DNA from: UBA1258 sp963643225
GTDB lineage: Bacteria; Bacillota; Clostridia; Lachnospirales; Lachnospiraceae
Assembly: GCA_963643225.1 (NCBI GenBank)
Contig: CAVIIX010000010.1
Coordinates: 34,640 to 98,639, forward strand
Direction: 5' to 3'
Length of the DNA stretch: 64,000 nt
Positions 54,501 through 63,467 of the stretch are shown here, piece after piece. A model generated the notes under the pieces. It was not told the origin of the DNA and did not search any database. It was given only the letters and a program-made list of their open reading frames with translations. Within the stretch, counting starts at the first letter, position 1. Every line of letters starts with the position of its first letter. Both the position numbers and the translations under genes were made by a program.

Positions 54501-54824
54501 ATTACCGAAATGAAGGGCTTTAAAACTGATGTTGCCTATAACGGGGAACAGGCAGTTAAAATGCTTGAAGCCTCAGACGATAAGTATTACAGTATTGTTC
54601 TGATGGACATTCAGATGCCTAAAATGAACGGTATTGAAGCTACTAAGATAATCAGAAATTCAGAAAGAGATTATTTAAAGAACATTCCGATTATTGCCAT
54701 GAGCGCCAATGTTTTTGATGAGGATGTGTTAAAGTACCTGAATGCAGGCATGAACGACCATATAGCAAAGCCTGTTGATATACACAGGTTCAGCGAAATC
54801 GTAGATAAATATATAAAGGAATAA
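51591..54824 (+). CDS. EvgS-like hybrid kinase with two solute-binding sensor domains
   Basis: 1077 aa. Signal-like N terminus, then two periplasmic-binding-protein (SBP_bac_3) domains at about 40-255 and 285-500 outside the membrane, one helix (FVIWTIVVAALCVASILAIL), a PAS-like region (about 550-690), HisKA FLSKMSHDIRTPMNAIFG, N-box SNIISNACKYT, GSGLGMAITKN, and a receiver (IVEDVEIN, IVLMDIQMP, AKPVD). It probably senses small solutes such as amino acids. Located just after a cell-wall peptidase gene and likely co-transcribed with it, which suggests wall turnover products as one possible signal. Confidence 0.92.
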   Translation: MKLFKGFLYSILVSIFFMCTLGISSYAQKMPADGDTISKRTIKVGFFEYPGFNEIDEKGNKSGYGYELIEMLKTFTGWEVEYVSYEDSWSECFNMLENKELDLVLNVYYTDERAKNVKFSDYPIINYYCSLSVRDNENRYNPDDLTSYFGAVVGFLKDDFSFNLFTDYARDNNFPFTAKFYASEKELHEALVTKNEIDMIASKCYRSVKGEKNLEVFSEGLGYAIFNTNNKRLSEEFNSALSELLIVKPNCLDELSEKYFSHSEGASLFTVDEIEYIKNNKDRTFNVLLSPGMAPMCSDINGEAMGIIPDIIALIGKKAGLNLNCIPIDNHDSYYDAFEKYGAEIRGDAIYDFNTAEEYGYTLTIPYSDVSIAAITRSDYDGLVNCLGYLRSPDQDGNIEDFTESDMQKCFDSVDDAVNALLNNDIDIFFLPYYTGQLYASSHSYSLELSIREGSTYNLCLGVSQAEDKKLASILTKAISEINEKEIHEIISGNLLLESKPDLFEFLRDNPFVIWTIVVAALCVASILAILTIKASARKHESKLAFENSAYFKSVLSTNLFAIRVEIDEDDEIRYFYAKNSDSSPLGISIEEIDYEIIKNYRKNVHPEDRSIFDELISLNNLLKIESDVEPYYKVMRVKNLVSENYIYISVSVSRIESCDSNKHLLAVIKDVDLIKREDEEKKRTLSLALETAKQYSASKTMFLSKMSHDIRTPMNAIFGMSHLARLNIDDKDKVLECLDIIDNSSEHLIALLNDILDMSKVEAGSLSFNKKKINIKDCFDNAVSMHLNKIRDNNIEPVITTNIRNRVVVSDSTRIEQVFSNIISNACKYTPPGGNIYISLEQHPTSDLLIYDFKVRDTGIGMDEDMISNIFKPFERAKEVAFIEGSGLGMAITKNIVDALGGEIFVKSKKGVGTEITVSFAFNKADAKAKGAALSKSKKKKPVNLTVTGSGKRALIVEDVEINALFASSITEMKGFKTDVAYNGEQAVKMLEASDDKYYSIVLMDIQMPKMNGIEATKIIRNSERDYLKNIPIIAMSANVFDEDVLKYLNAGMNDHIAKPVDIHRFSEIVDKYIKE

Positions 54825-54828
54825 TTAT

Positions 54829-55965
54829 ATGAAATATGAGCTTTTAAAAACTGAGGGTGCTGCCAAGCGCGGCACCTTTCATACAGTCCATGGCGACATT
54901 CAGACTCCTGTATTTATGAATGTCGGCACTGCTGCTGCAATTAAAGGAGCAGTTTCCACAATGGATTTAAAAGAAATAGGCTGCCAGGTTGAATTATCAA
55001 ACACCTATCATTTACATGTGCGCCCAGGTGATAAAACAATAAAGGAATTAGGCGGACTTCATAAATTTATGAACTGGGACAGGCCTATTCTTACGGACTC
55101 AGGAGGCTTTCAGGTTTTTTCTTTGGCCGGATTACGCAAGATTAAAGAAGAAGGCGTTACCTTTCATTCGCATGTAGACGGTCGTATTATTTTTATGGGT
55201 CCTGAGGAAAGCATGCAGATACAGTCAAATTTAGGCTCTACAATCGCCATGGCCTTTGATGAATGCGCACCGGCACTTGCAGATAGAAAATATGTGGAGG
55301 ATTCGGTTGCAAGAACTACCAGATGGCTTGAACGCTGCAAGGCTGAAATGAACCGATTGAATTCCTTGGAAGATACCGTAAATAAAAACCAGATGCTTTT
55401 TGGCATTAACCAGGGTGCTGTTTATAACGACATAAGAATTGAACATGCAAAGAGAATATCAGAGCTTGATTTGGAAGGCTACGCGGTAGGAGGTCTTGCG
55501 GTAGGAGAGTCCCACGAGCAGATGTATGATGTTCTAGACCATGTGGTTGAATATTTACCTAAAAATAAGCCTACATATTTGATGGGAGTAGGTACTCCTG
55601 CCAATATTTTGGAAGGCGTTGACAGAGGCATTGATTTCTTTGACTGCGTATATCCTTCAAGAAACGGCCGTCACGGTCACGTTTATACCAATTTAGGAAA
55701 ATTGAATTTATTTAACGAAAAATATGAAAAGGACCAAAAGCCTATCGAAGAGGGCTGCAGCTGTCCAGCCTGCAGAGACTATTCAAGAGCTTATATAAGG
55801 CATTTGCTTAAGGCAAAGGAAATGCTTGGTATGCGTTTATGCGTGCTTCATAATCTGTATTTTTACAATACAATGATGGCCGAAATAAGAGAGTCCCTTG
55901 ATAACGGAAATTTTAAGGAATATAAGAAGCATAAACTTGACAGCATGGCCCAAGGACAGTTATGA
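54829..55965 (+). CDS. tgt: tRNA-guanine transglycosylase
   Basis: 378 aa. Exchanges G34 for preQ1 in tRNAs for Asn, Asp, His and Tyr. Nucleophile and binding motifs: ILTDSGGFQVFSL, QSNLGSTIAMAFDECAP, FFDCVYPSRNGRHG, and zinc ligands CSCPAC with a later His. Starts 4 nt after the kinase gene. yajC follows in the common tgt-yajC order. Confidence 0.97.
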   Translation: MKYELLKTEGAAKRGTFHTVHGDIQTPVFMNVGTAAAIKGAVSTMDLKEIGCQVELSNTYHLHVRPGDKTIKELGGLHKFMNWDRPILTDSGGFQVFSLAGLRKIKEEGVTFHSHVDGRIIFMGPEESMQIQSNLGSTIAMAFDECAPALADRKYVEDSVARTTRWLERCKAEMNRLNSLEDTVNKNQMLFGINQGAVYNDIRIEHAKRISELDLEGYAVGGLAVGESHEQMYDVLDHVVEYLPKNKPTYLMGVGTPANILEGVDRGIDFFDCVYPSRNGRHGHVYTNLGKLNLFNEKYEKDQKPIEEGCSCPACRDYSRAYIRHLLKAKEMLGMRLCVLHNLYFYNTMMAEIRESLDNGNFKEYKKHKLDSMAQGQL

Positions 55966-56001
55966 TGTCATAGGTAATTTAAATCTTTGGAGGAACCTTA
56001 A

Positions 56002-56313
56002 ATGAATTTATTATTAACAGCAGAAACTGCTTCTACTTCGGCAAGCCTTATCTCAATGCTTATTTCTTTTGTAATTTTAGGCGTGTTCTTTTATTTTGTA
56101 ATTATTAAGCCTCAAAAGAAGGAACAGAAGCGTATGAACGCAATGCTTGGCTCACTTGAAATCGGTGACTGTATTCTTACAAGCTCAGGCTTTTACGGCG
56201 TTGTAATTGATATTACAGACGATACGGTAATCGTAGAATTCGGTAATAACAAAAACTGTCGTATTCCTATGCAGAAGTCAGCCATCTCTCAGGTTGAAAA
56301 GGCTGAAAAGTAA
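56002..56313 (+). CDS. yajC: Preprotein translocase auxiliary subunit YajC
   Basis: 103 aa single-span membrane protein of the SecDF-YajC complex. One membrane helix (about residues 17-37) is followed by the signature FYFVIIKPQKKEQKRMNAML and the cytoplasmic IGDCILTSSGFYGVVIDI. secDF are not in the window. Confidence 0.95.
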   Translation: MNLLLTAETASTSASLISMLISFVILGVFFYFVIIKPQKKEQKRMNAMLGSLEIGDCILTSSGFYGVVIDITDDTVIVEFGNNKNCRIPMQKSAISQVEKAEK

Positions 56314-56329
56314 ATTTTGTCGATTGACA

Positions 56330-56358
56330 CCCCTGCATTTAAATGCGGGGGATTTTTT
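56330..56358 (+). terminator. Terminator after yajC
   Basis: Stem CCCC(T)GCATTT / AAATGC(G)GGGG with a T-G pair and almost no loop, then A and TTTTTT. Confidence 0.85.
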
Positions 56359-56360
56359 AA

Positions 56361-56450
56361 CTTATTTAACTTATAGAAAAGAGCGTTGCAATTTCCTATA
56401 AGTTAAATAAGGTACTACGTGCAAATGCTTAGCACTCGCGCGTAAGGAAT
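56361..56450 (+). repeat. R2 dispersed palindromic repeat, copy 3
   Basis: Perfect 16-bp inverted repeat CTTATTTAACTTATAG (56361-56376) / CTATAAGTTAAATAAG (56396-56411), then a degraded palindrome GGTACTACGTGC (56411-56422) and end box TAGCACTCGCGCGTAAGG (56430-56447). Confidence 0.7.
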
Positions 56451-56577
56451 ATGCCGTCAAGATGACTTAACTTAGCACTTTAAGCGAAACTTTTTAAAAA
56501 AGCTTATTGCTATTTTTGCCTATATATAATAACATTAATTTCATACTGTACTACGTTAAAGATTTAGAGAGGTGAAT

Positions 56578-57660
56578 ATGAAATATAATATTGCATGTAT
56601 TCCTGGTGACGGAATCGGTCCTGAAATTGTGAGTCAGGCAAAAATAGTTTTAGAAAGGGTAGCAAAGAAATATAACCATGAATTTATCTTTACGGATTTA
56701 TTAATGGGAGGAGCCTCAATTGATGTACATGGTATTCCCTTGACTGATGAAACAATTGCTTTAGCTAAAGCCTCAGACTGTGTACTGATGGGTTCAATAG
56801 GCGGAGATACCAATACTTCTCCCTGGTATAAATTAGAGCCTTCAAAACGCCCTGAAGCAGGGCTTTTAAAAATAAGAAAAGAATTAGGCCTATTTGCCAA
56901 TTTACGTCCCGCACTTTTATATAAAGAATTATCCGATGCCTGTGTATTAAAAAAAGAAACAAGTGACAACGGATTTGATTTAATTATTGTAAGAGAGCTT
57001 ACAGGTGGGTTATACTTTGGAGAGAGAAAAACCTTTGAAGAAAATGGTTTAAAAACAGCGGTCGATACCCTAAAATACAACGAAGCCGAAATAAGAAGAA
57101 TTGCAATTAAGGCCTTTGAAATTGCAAGGAAGCGTAAGAAAAAGATTACAAGCGTTGATAAAGCCAACGTTTTGGATTCTTCAAGACTCTGGAGAAGCGT
57201 TGTTAATGAAGTAAGCAGGGATTATCCTGAGGTTACGTTAGAGCATATGCTTGTTGATAATTGCGCAATGCAGTTAGTTAAAAATCCTGCACAGTTTGAC
57301 GTGGTGCTTACAGAGAATATGTTTGGAGACATTTTGTCGGATGAAGCTTCCATGATAACAGGTTCAATCGGAATGCTTGCATCAGCCTCATTAAACGAAA
57401 CAAAATTTGGCTTATACGAGCCAAGCCACGGCTCTGCTCCGGATATTGCAGGTAAAGACCTTGCAAATCCAATTGCCACTGTATTAAGTGCGGCCATGAT
57501 GCTTAGATTTTCTTTAGACCTGTGCGCCGAAGCAGATGCTGTTGAAGCAGCCGTTAAAAGGGTCTTAAGGGAAGGGTATCGTACAGGCGATATTTATACT
57601 GATGGCTGTAAAAGGGTAGGCTGCAAGGAAATGGGTCAGCTTATTGCTGACAGAATTTAA
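56578..57660 (+). CDS. leuB: 3-isopropylmalate dehydrogenase
   Basis: 360 aa. Oxidative decarboxylation in leucine synthesis. NAD/substrate motifs: IPGDGIGPEIV, GSIGGD, LGLFANLRPA, RELTGGLYFGE, and GSAPDIAGKDLANPIA. ATG 56578 is chosen with AGAGGTG upstream; a GTG at 56572 overlaps that site. leuA, leuC and leuD are not adjacent. Confidence 0.96.
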   Translation: MKYNIACIPGDGIGPEIVSQAKIVLERVAKKYNHEFIFTDLLMGGASIDVHGIPLTDETIALAKASDCVLMGSIGGDTNTSPWYKLEPSKRPEAGLLKIRKELGLFANLRPALLYKELSDACVLKKETSDNGFDLIIVRELTGGLYFGERKTFEENGLKTAVDTLKYNEAEIRRIAIKAFEIARKRKKKITSVDKANVLDSSRLWRSVVNEVSRDYPEVTLEHMLVDNCAMQLVKNPAQFDVVLTENMFGDILSDEASMITGSIGMLASASLNETKFGLYEPSHGSAPDIAGKDLANPIATVLSAAMMLRFSLDLCAEADAVEAAVKRVLREGYRTGDIYTDGCKRVGCKEMGQLIADRI

Positions 57661-57670
57661 GGAGATAAAA

Positions 57671-59347
57671 ATGATAAGTGATAACGTAAAATGCGGTGTT
57701 TCACAGGCACCCCACAGAAGCTTATTTAACGCACTTGGATTTACTGAAGAAGAAAGAAAACGCCCTATGATCGGTATTGTTTCATCCTATAATGAGATAG
57801 TACCCGGTCACATGAATCTTGATAAAATTGTGGAAGCTGTTAAGCTTGGGGTTGCAATGGCAGGCGGTACTCCGGTAGTGTTCCCTGCAATTGCAGTTTG
57901 TGACGGTATCGCTATGGGTCATATAGGCATGAAATATTCTCTTGTTACAAGAGATTTGATTGCCGATTCAACCGAATGTATGGCTATTGCCCATCAATTT
58001 GACGGTCTTGTAATGGTTCCTAACTGTGATAAGAACGTACCCGGGCTTTTGATGGCTGCTGCAAGAGTAAACATTCCCACAATTTTTGTATCAGGCGGCC
58101 CCATGCTTGCAGGCCATGTTAAGGGTCAGAAGCGCAGCTTATCATCTATGTTTGAAGCTGTAGGAGCTGTTGCTGCCGATAAAATGACAATGGATGAGCT
58201 TTGTGATTTTGAAGAACATGTTTGTCCCACCTGCGGCTCCTGCTCCGGTATGTATACAGCCAATTCCATGAACTGTTTAACAGAGGCTCTTGGTATGGGT
58301 CTTAGAGGTAACGGCACCATTCCTGCAGTATATTCAGAAAGAATAAGACTAGCAAAGCATGCAGGCATGCAGGTAATGGAGCTTGTTAAAAACAATATCC
58401 GTCCTAAAGACATTATGACCAAGGAGGCATTTATCAATGCTTTGACAACCGATATGGCATTAGGCTGTTCTACCAATTCAATGCTTCATTTACCGGCCAT
58501 TGCACATGAAGCAGGCGTGACATTAGATCTTGAAATTGCCAATGAACTATCCTCAAAGACGCCTAACCTTTGTCATCTTGCGCCCGCAGGCCCTACTTAC
58601 ATGGAAGACTTAAATGAAGCAGGCGGTGTATACGCAGTATTAAAGGAATTATCAAAAAAGAATTTACTTAACCTTGATGTATTAACTGTTACAGGTAAGA
58701 CAATGGGTGAAAACATTGCGCCTGTTAACAATTTAAATCCTGAGGTTATAAGACCTATAGACAATCCTTACTCACAGACCGGCGGAATTGCCGTATTAAA
58801 GGGTAATCTTGCTCCGGAGGGCTCTGTAGTTAAGCGGTCCGCAGTAGTTGCTGAAATGATGGAGCACACAGGTCCTGCAAGAGTGTTTGACTGTGAAGAG
58901 GATGCCATTGTTGCTATTAAGTCAGGTAAAATTGTTTCCGGAGATGTTGTTGTAATACGTTATGAAGGTCCTAAGGGTGGCCCGGGCATGCGAGAAATGC
59001 TTAATCCTACCTCTGCAATTGCAGGCATGGGCCTTGGAAGCTCTGTAGCCTTAATTACAGACGGCAGATTTTCAGGTGCATCCAGAGGCGCTTCCATCGG
59101 CCATGTTTCTCCTGAGGCGCAAGTAGGCGGTCCCATTGCCTTTGTTAAAGAGGGAGATATGATTCATATTAATATCAACGAAAATTTAATTGAGGTTTTG
59201 GTTGATGATAAAGAATTTGAGAAAAGAAAAGAAAATTTTGTACCTAAGGAAACAGATATTAAATCAGGCTATTTATTAAGATACAGAGAACTGGTTACAA
59301 GTGCTACAACAGGAGCTGTTTTAAAGGTTCCTAGAAAAGAAAACTAA
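57671..59347 (+). CDS. ilvD: Dihydroxy-acid dehydratase
   Basis: 558 aa Fe-S dehydratase for valine and isoleucine (and leucine precursor) synthesis. Cluster Cys in NCDKNVPG and CPTCGSCSGMYTANSMN; also GRFSGASRGASIGHVSPEA. ATG 57671 follows AAGGAGA; a TTG at 57644 lies within leuB and is not used. Eleven nt after leuB. Confidence 0.97.
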   Translation: MISDNVKCGVSQAPHRSLFNALGFTEEERKRPMIGIVSSYNEIVPGHMNLDKIVEAVKLGVAMAGGTPVVFPAIAVCDGIAMGHIGMKYSLVTRDLIADSTECMAIAHQFDGLVMVPNCDKNVPGLLMAAARVNIPTIFVSGGPMLAGHVKGQKRSLSSMFEAVGAVAADKMTMDELCDFEEHVCPTCGSCSGMYTANSMNCLTEALGMGLRGNGTIPAVYSERIRLAKHAGMQVMELVKNNIRPKDIMTKEAFINALTTDMALGCSTNSMLHLPAIAHEAGVTLDLEIANELSSKTPNLCHLAPAGPTYMEDLNEAGGVYAVLKELSKKNLLNLDVLTVTGKTMGENIAPVNNLNPEVIRPIDNPYSQTGGIAVLKGNLAPEGSVVKRSAVVAEMMEHTGPARVFDCEEDAIVAIKSGKIVSGDVVVIRYEGPKGGPGMREMLNPTSAIAGMGLGSSVALITDGRFSGASRGASIGHVSPEAQVGGPIAFVKEGDMIHININENLIEVLVDDKEFEKRKENFVPKETDIKSGYLLRYRELVTSATTGAVLKVPRKEN

Positions 59348-59360
59348 CAGGAGTTTTATT

Positions 59361-61034
59361 ATGCTTTTAACAGGTGCTGAAATTGTTATTGAGTGTTTAA
59401 AGGAACAGGGAGTTGACACTGTATTTGGTTATCCCGGCGGTACTATTTTAAATATTTACGATGCCTTGTATTCTCACAGTGAAATAAGGCATATTTTAAC
59501 AAGCCACGAACAAGGCGCTTCCCATGCGGCTGACGGTTATGCCCGTTCAACAGGCAGGGTAGGAGTATGTATGGCTACTTCCGGCCCCGGTGCTACAAAC
59601 CTTGTTACAGGTATTGCAACTGCATATATGGATTCAATTCCCATGGTTGCTATTACTGCCAACGTTGTACTTCCATGGCTTGGCAAGGACACCTTCCAGG
59701 AGGTTGATATTGCCGGTGTCACAATGCCTATTACTAAGCACGGCTATATAGTAAAAGATGTTAAGGACCTTGCTGATACCATCAGAAAAGCCTTTTCAAT
59801 TGCCAAAAGCGGTCGTCCAGGCCCGGTTCTTGTGGATATTACAAAGGACGTAACAGCAGCAAAATGCGAATTCACCAAAAAGCCCTTAGAGCCTGTTAAG
59901 AGAATCAATAAATTTACTGATGAAGATATTAATAAGGTTGTAAAGCTTATTAATGCATCTAAAAAGCCTTTTATTTATGTGGGCGGCGGTGCAATTGCAA
60001 GTGATGCTTATGAAGAGGTTAAAGAATTTGCAGAGCTTGTGGACGCTCCGGTATGTGATACTTTAATGGCTAAAGGTGCTTTTAATGCTTATTCTCAACG
60101 CTACACAGGTATGATTGGCATGCATGGCACAAAGGCCTCCAATTTAGGTGTTTCTGACTGTGATTTGCTTATTGCACTTGGGGCAAGATTTTCAGACCGT
60201 GTGGTAGGTAATGTAAAGACTTTTGCTTCAAAGGCAAAGGTTGTGCATTTTGATATTGATGCAGCAGAAATAGATAAAAACATAAAAACCAAGGCAAGCG
60301 TTATCGGTGATTTAAAGGCTGCCTTAACAAAAATTAATTCAGAGCTTACAAAACAGGACCACTCAGACTGGATGAATTATATCCTTGATTTAAAGAAAAA
60401 ATATCCGCTTGATTATGACCATTCAAAGCTCACCTGCCCTTATATCATGGAAGAAATTGACAGAATAACAAAGGGCGATGCCATCATTACAACAGATGTA
60501 GGACAGCATCAGATATGGGCTTCACAGTATTTTAAATATACAAAGCCACGCACCTTCCTTTCCTCAGGCGGTCTTGGCACTATGGGCTATGGACTGGGCG
60601 CATGTATCGGTGCAAAGGTTGGTAATCCTGATAAATTATGCATAAACATTGCAGGTGACGGCTGCTTTCGCATGAATTTAATCGAGCTTGCCACTGCCTC
60701 AAGATATGACATTCCTATCATTCAGGTAGTTATTAACAACCGTGTATTAGGCATGGTAAGACAGTGGCAGACGCTTTTCTATGAAGGCAGATATTCACAG
60801 ACTGTCTTAAACGATAAGGTTGATTTCTGTAAGACTTCTGAAGGCTTAGGCTGTGATGCCTATAAGGTGACACAAAAAGAAGAATTTGCAAAAGCTCTGG
60901 AAAGTGCAATTAAAAATAACCGCCCTGCAGTTATAGAATGTGTTATTCATGAAGATGATAAGGTATTCCCAATGGTACCGGGTGGCTCGCCTTTAAGTGA
61001 TGTATTTGATGAAAAGGATTTAAAGTCAAAATAA
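59361..61034 (+). CDS. ilvB: Acetolactate synthase large subunit
   Basis: 557 aa thiamine-diphosphate enzyme for the first common step of branched-chain amino acid synthesis. TPP glutamate in the N-terminal FGYPGGTILNIYDAL ... HEQGASHAADGYAR region, FAD-linked middle domain, and C-terminal GDGCFRMN with the Mg/TPP site. The regulatory subunit gene ilvN, which usually follows, is absent; repeat R1 and a polysaccharide locus come next. Confidence 0.96.
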   Translation: MLLTGAEIVIECLKEQGVDTVFGYPGGTILNIYDALYSHSEIRHILTSHEQGASHAADGYARSTGRVGVCMATSGPGATNLVTGIATAYMDSIPMVAITANVVLPWLGKDTFQEVDIAGVTMPITKHGYIVKDVKDLADTIRKAFSIAKSGRPGPVLVDITKDVTAAKCEFTKKPLEPVKRINKFTDEDINKVVKLINASKKPFIYVGGGAIASDAYEEVKEFAELVDAPVCDTLMAKGAFNAYSQRYTGMIGMHGTKASNLGVSDCDLLIALGARFSDRVVGNVKTFASKAKVVHFDIDAAEIDKNIKTKASVIGDLKAALTKINSELTKQDHSDWMNYILDLKKKYPLDYDHSKLTCPYIMEEIDRITKGDAIITTDVGQHQIWASQYFKYTKPRTFLSSGGLGTMGYGLGACIGAKVGNPDKLCINIAGDGCFRMNLIELATASRYDIPIIQVVINNRVLGMVRQWQTLFYEGRYSQTVLNDKVDFCKTSEGLGCDAYKVTQKEEFAKALESAIKNNRPAVIECVIHEDDKVFPMVPGGSPLSDVFDEKDLKSK

Positions 61035-61196
61035 AGCATGAGGCTAACATCACGGATAACTACAGAAATTTCAGTTTGAAGGCAGGAAGCTTTAGTCAAT
61101 AGGAATATTTCACCAGATTAACGCAGTGCTGAAGATGGAAGAAATAACCAGAAACGTTCAGGGATGATTTTAAAATAATCAGAAACGATTAGAAAC
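61035..61196. other. Non-coding stretch after ilvB
   Basis: Part of a 333-base gap between ilvB and the glycosyltransferase gene. No gene, clear terminator or promoter is seen in this half. Two short direct repeats (ATAAYCAGAAACG at about 61145 and 61176) are the only structure noticed. The other half is R1 copy C. Confidence 0.6.
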
Positions 61197-61345
61197 TGTC
61201 AATGATATTCGCAATTCGCTTCGCTGCGGCTCTACTAAAAGCGGCACTACGTGCCTTACGAGGTACTGGGCTTGTAACCAAGCACCTCGCGGGGAGCACC
61301 CACTGCCTAAAGGCAGTGAGTTTTCTTGAGCTTTTATAAATGAAT
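61197..61345 (-). repeat. R1 dispersed structured repeat, copy C
   Basis: About 149 bp, the reverse orientation of copies A and B. Read on the - strand it has the same outer stem, hairpin 1 (CTCACTGCC / GGCAGTGGG, where one C-G of copy B is a T-G pair), hairpin 2, hairpin 3 GGCACGTAGTGCC and tail ending GCGAATATCATTGACA. It marks the border between the ilv operon and the polysaccharide locus. Confidence 0.88.
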
Positions 61346-61367
61346 CAAATTATAAAAGGAATACAAA

Positions 61368-62138
61368 ATGGCCGGATTGGTTTCAATCATAATGCCGTCG
61401 TATAACACGGCTCCATACATAGCTGAGTCAATTCAGTCTGTGCTTAACCAGACCTATAAGGACTGGGAGTTAATCATAGTTGATGATTGCTCCACAGATA
61501 ATACGGATGAGGTAGTAGACAGCTTTTTAGATAATAGAATCAAATACCTTAAGAATGAAATAAACAGCGGTGCTGCAGCTTCCAGGAATAAGGCCTTGAG
61601 AGAGGCTAAGGGCAAGTGGATTGCTTTCCTTGATTCAGATGATTTGTGGATGCCTGAAAAACTTGAAAAACAGATTCATTTTATGGAAGAGAAAGGGTAT
61701 TACTTTACCTTTACAGATTACAGAATTTGTGTAAACGGAAAATGGCTTCAGTTTGTAAATACAGGCCCTGATAAAGTAAACAAAAGGCGGATGTATGATT
61801 ACTGCTATTTTTCTACAATCACTGTTATGTATGACAGAGAAAAAGTAGGACTTATACAAATCGCAGATCTTAAGAAAAATAATGATTATGCGATGTGGTT
61901 GAAGGTGATTGAAAAGTGTAATGCCTATAGATTGCCGGAGTGCTTATCCTTTTACATAAAACATGACGGGTCAATATCCAGTGGAAGTAAGTTAAAGCTG
62001 ATTAAATGGCACTATGCCTTGTTTAGAGTCGGACAGAATTTTAATCCTGTTTTATCGGCCGTATTAACAGCCAACAACCTGGTTCATGGAGTTTTTAAAA
62101 AGTTCCATTATAAGAGGCCTGTATATAAAGGAGAATGA
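61368..62138 (+). CDS. Family 2 glycosyltransferase
   Basis: 256 aa. GT-A fold: VSIIMPSYNTAPYIAESIQS at the N terminus, WELIIVDDCSTDNT, and the metal-binding AFLDSDDLWMP. The type adds sugars to surface polysaccharide or teichoic-acid-like chains at the inner membrane face. A C-terminal basic stretch may contact the membrane. Ribosome site AAAGGAA. The sugar donor is unknown. Confidence 0.9.
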   Translation: MAGLVSIIMPSYNTAPYIAESIQSVLNQTYKDWELIIVDDCSTDNTDEVVDSFLDNRIKYLKNEINSGAAASRNKALREAKGKWIAFLDSDDLWMPEKLEKQIHFMEEKGYYFTFTDYRICVNGKWLQFVNTGPDKVNKRRMYDYCYFSTITVMYDREKVGLIQIADLKKNNDYAMWLKVIEKCNAYRLPECLSFYIKHDGSISSGSKLKLIKWHYALFRVGQNFNPVLSAVLTANNLVHGVFKKFHYKRPVYKGE

Positions 62139-62142
62139 AGAA

Positions 62143-63465
62143 ATGTCACTGTATGAAAAGCTTGTAAATAAGAAAGAAGCTCTTGCTTTAGTGGGCCTTG
62201 GCTATGTAGGAATGCCAATCGCGCACGCCTTTGCAAATAAAGGTATTGATGTAATCGGTTTTGATCTTAACAAGGAAAAGATTGAATTATATAAATCAGG
62301 AATTGATCCTACAAAAGAAGTCGGTAATGACGAAATCAAGGCATCAAAGGTAAGATTCACATCTGATGAGACAGAGCTTAAGAAAGCAAAATTTATTATT
62401 GTTGCGGTTCCTACTCCTGTAAATATTGACCATACACCGGATCTGACACCTGTAATTGGTGCATCAGAAATAGTGGGAAGAAATCTGGTGCCTGGCTCCA
62501 TCATTGTTTATGAGTCTACCGTGTATCCTGGCTGTACCGAGGATGTGTGCATTCCGATTCTTGAGAAGGAATCAGGGCTTAAGTACGGCATTGATTTTAA
62601 GATAGGTTATTCCCCTGAGCGCATCAATCCCGGTGATAAGGTACACAGGCTTGAGAATATACATAAGATTGTTTCCGGTATGGATAAGGAATCTCTAGAT
62701 GAAATTAAGAATGTGTATGACCTTGTAATTGAGGTAGGCACACATCCTGTTTCAAATATTCGTACAGCCGAAGCTGTAAAAGTAGTTGAAAACAGCCAGC
62801 GTGATATCAATATCGCATTCATGAACGAGCTTGCAATGGTATTTGACCGCATGGATATTGATACTAATGAAGTTGTAGATGGCATGAATACAAAATGGAA
62901 TGCACTTGGCTTCAGACCTGGCTTGGTAGGCGGCCATTGTATAGGCGTCGATCCTTATTACTTCACTTACCAGGCTGAGAAGCTTGGCTATCACAGCCAG
63001 ATTATTCTTAATGGTCGTATTGTCAATGATGGCATGGGCGCATTTGTAGCAGACAAGGCTGTAAAAAAGATGATTGAAGCCGGACAAGCGCCTAAAAAGA
63101 GTAAGGTAGTAATCCTTGGACTGACCTTTAAGGAAAATTGCCCGGACATAAGAAACAGCAAAGTTAATGATGTCATTAAGCAGCTTAATACATATCAAAT
63201 TAAGCCTGTGGTAGTAGATCCCTGGGCAAGCGAGACGGAAGCCATGCGTGAATATGGCGTAAAGCTTACTAAGCTTGAGGATGTTTCTGATGCAGACTGT
63301 GTAATTGTGGCAGTTTCCCACAAGGAATTTAAATCTCTTGGACTTTTAAAGATAAAGTCTCTTTTTAAGCCTGTTTCAGATAAAGAAAAGGTTTTGATTG
63401 ATGTAAAGGGGCTTTATAGCATTGAGGAATTGAAGGCGTCCGGTATGCAGTGGTGGCGATTATAA
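62143..63465 (+). CDS. UDP-N-acetylhexosamine dehydrogenase (WbpA/TviB type)
   Basis: 440 aa nucleotide-sugar 6-dehydrogenase that makes a UDP-uronic acid. Rossmann motif LVGLGYVGMPIAHAFA, ESTVYPGCTED, YSPERINPGDK (a form seen in UDP-HexNAc rather than UDP-glucose dehydrogenases), catalytic Cys in GGHCIGVDPYY, and C-terminal NAD-like domain LTFKENCPDIRNSK. ATG 62143 follows AAAGGAGA; earlier in-frame starts lie in the glycosyltransferase gene. It supplies an acidic sugar for a capsule or exopolysaccharide. Confidence 0.92.
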   Translation: MSLYEKLVNKKEALALVGLGYVGMPIAHAFANKGIDVIGFDLNKEKIELYKSGIDPTKEVGNDEIKASKVRFTSDETELKKAKFIIVAVPTPVNIDHTPDLTPVIGASEIVGRNLVPGSIIVYESTVYPGCTEDVCIPILEKESGLKYGIDFKIGYSPERINPGDKVHRLENIHKIVSGMDKESLDEIKNVYDLVIEVGTHPVSNIRTAEAVKVVENSQRDINIAFMNELAMVFDRMDIDTNEVVDGMNTKWNALGFRPGLVGGHCIGVDPYYFTYQAEKLGYHSQIILNGRIVNDGMGAFVADKAVKKMIEAGQAPKKSKVVILGLTFKENCPDIRNSKVNDVIKQLNTYQIKPVVVDPWASETEAMREYGVKLTKLEDVSDADCVIVAVSHKEFKSLGLLKIKSLFKPVSDKEKVLIDVKGLYSIEELKASGMQWWRL

Positions 63466-63467
63466 TC

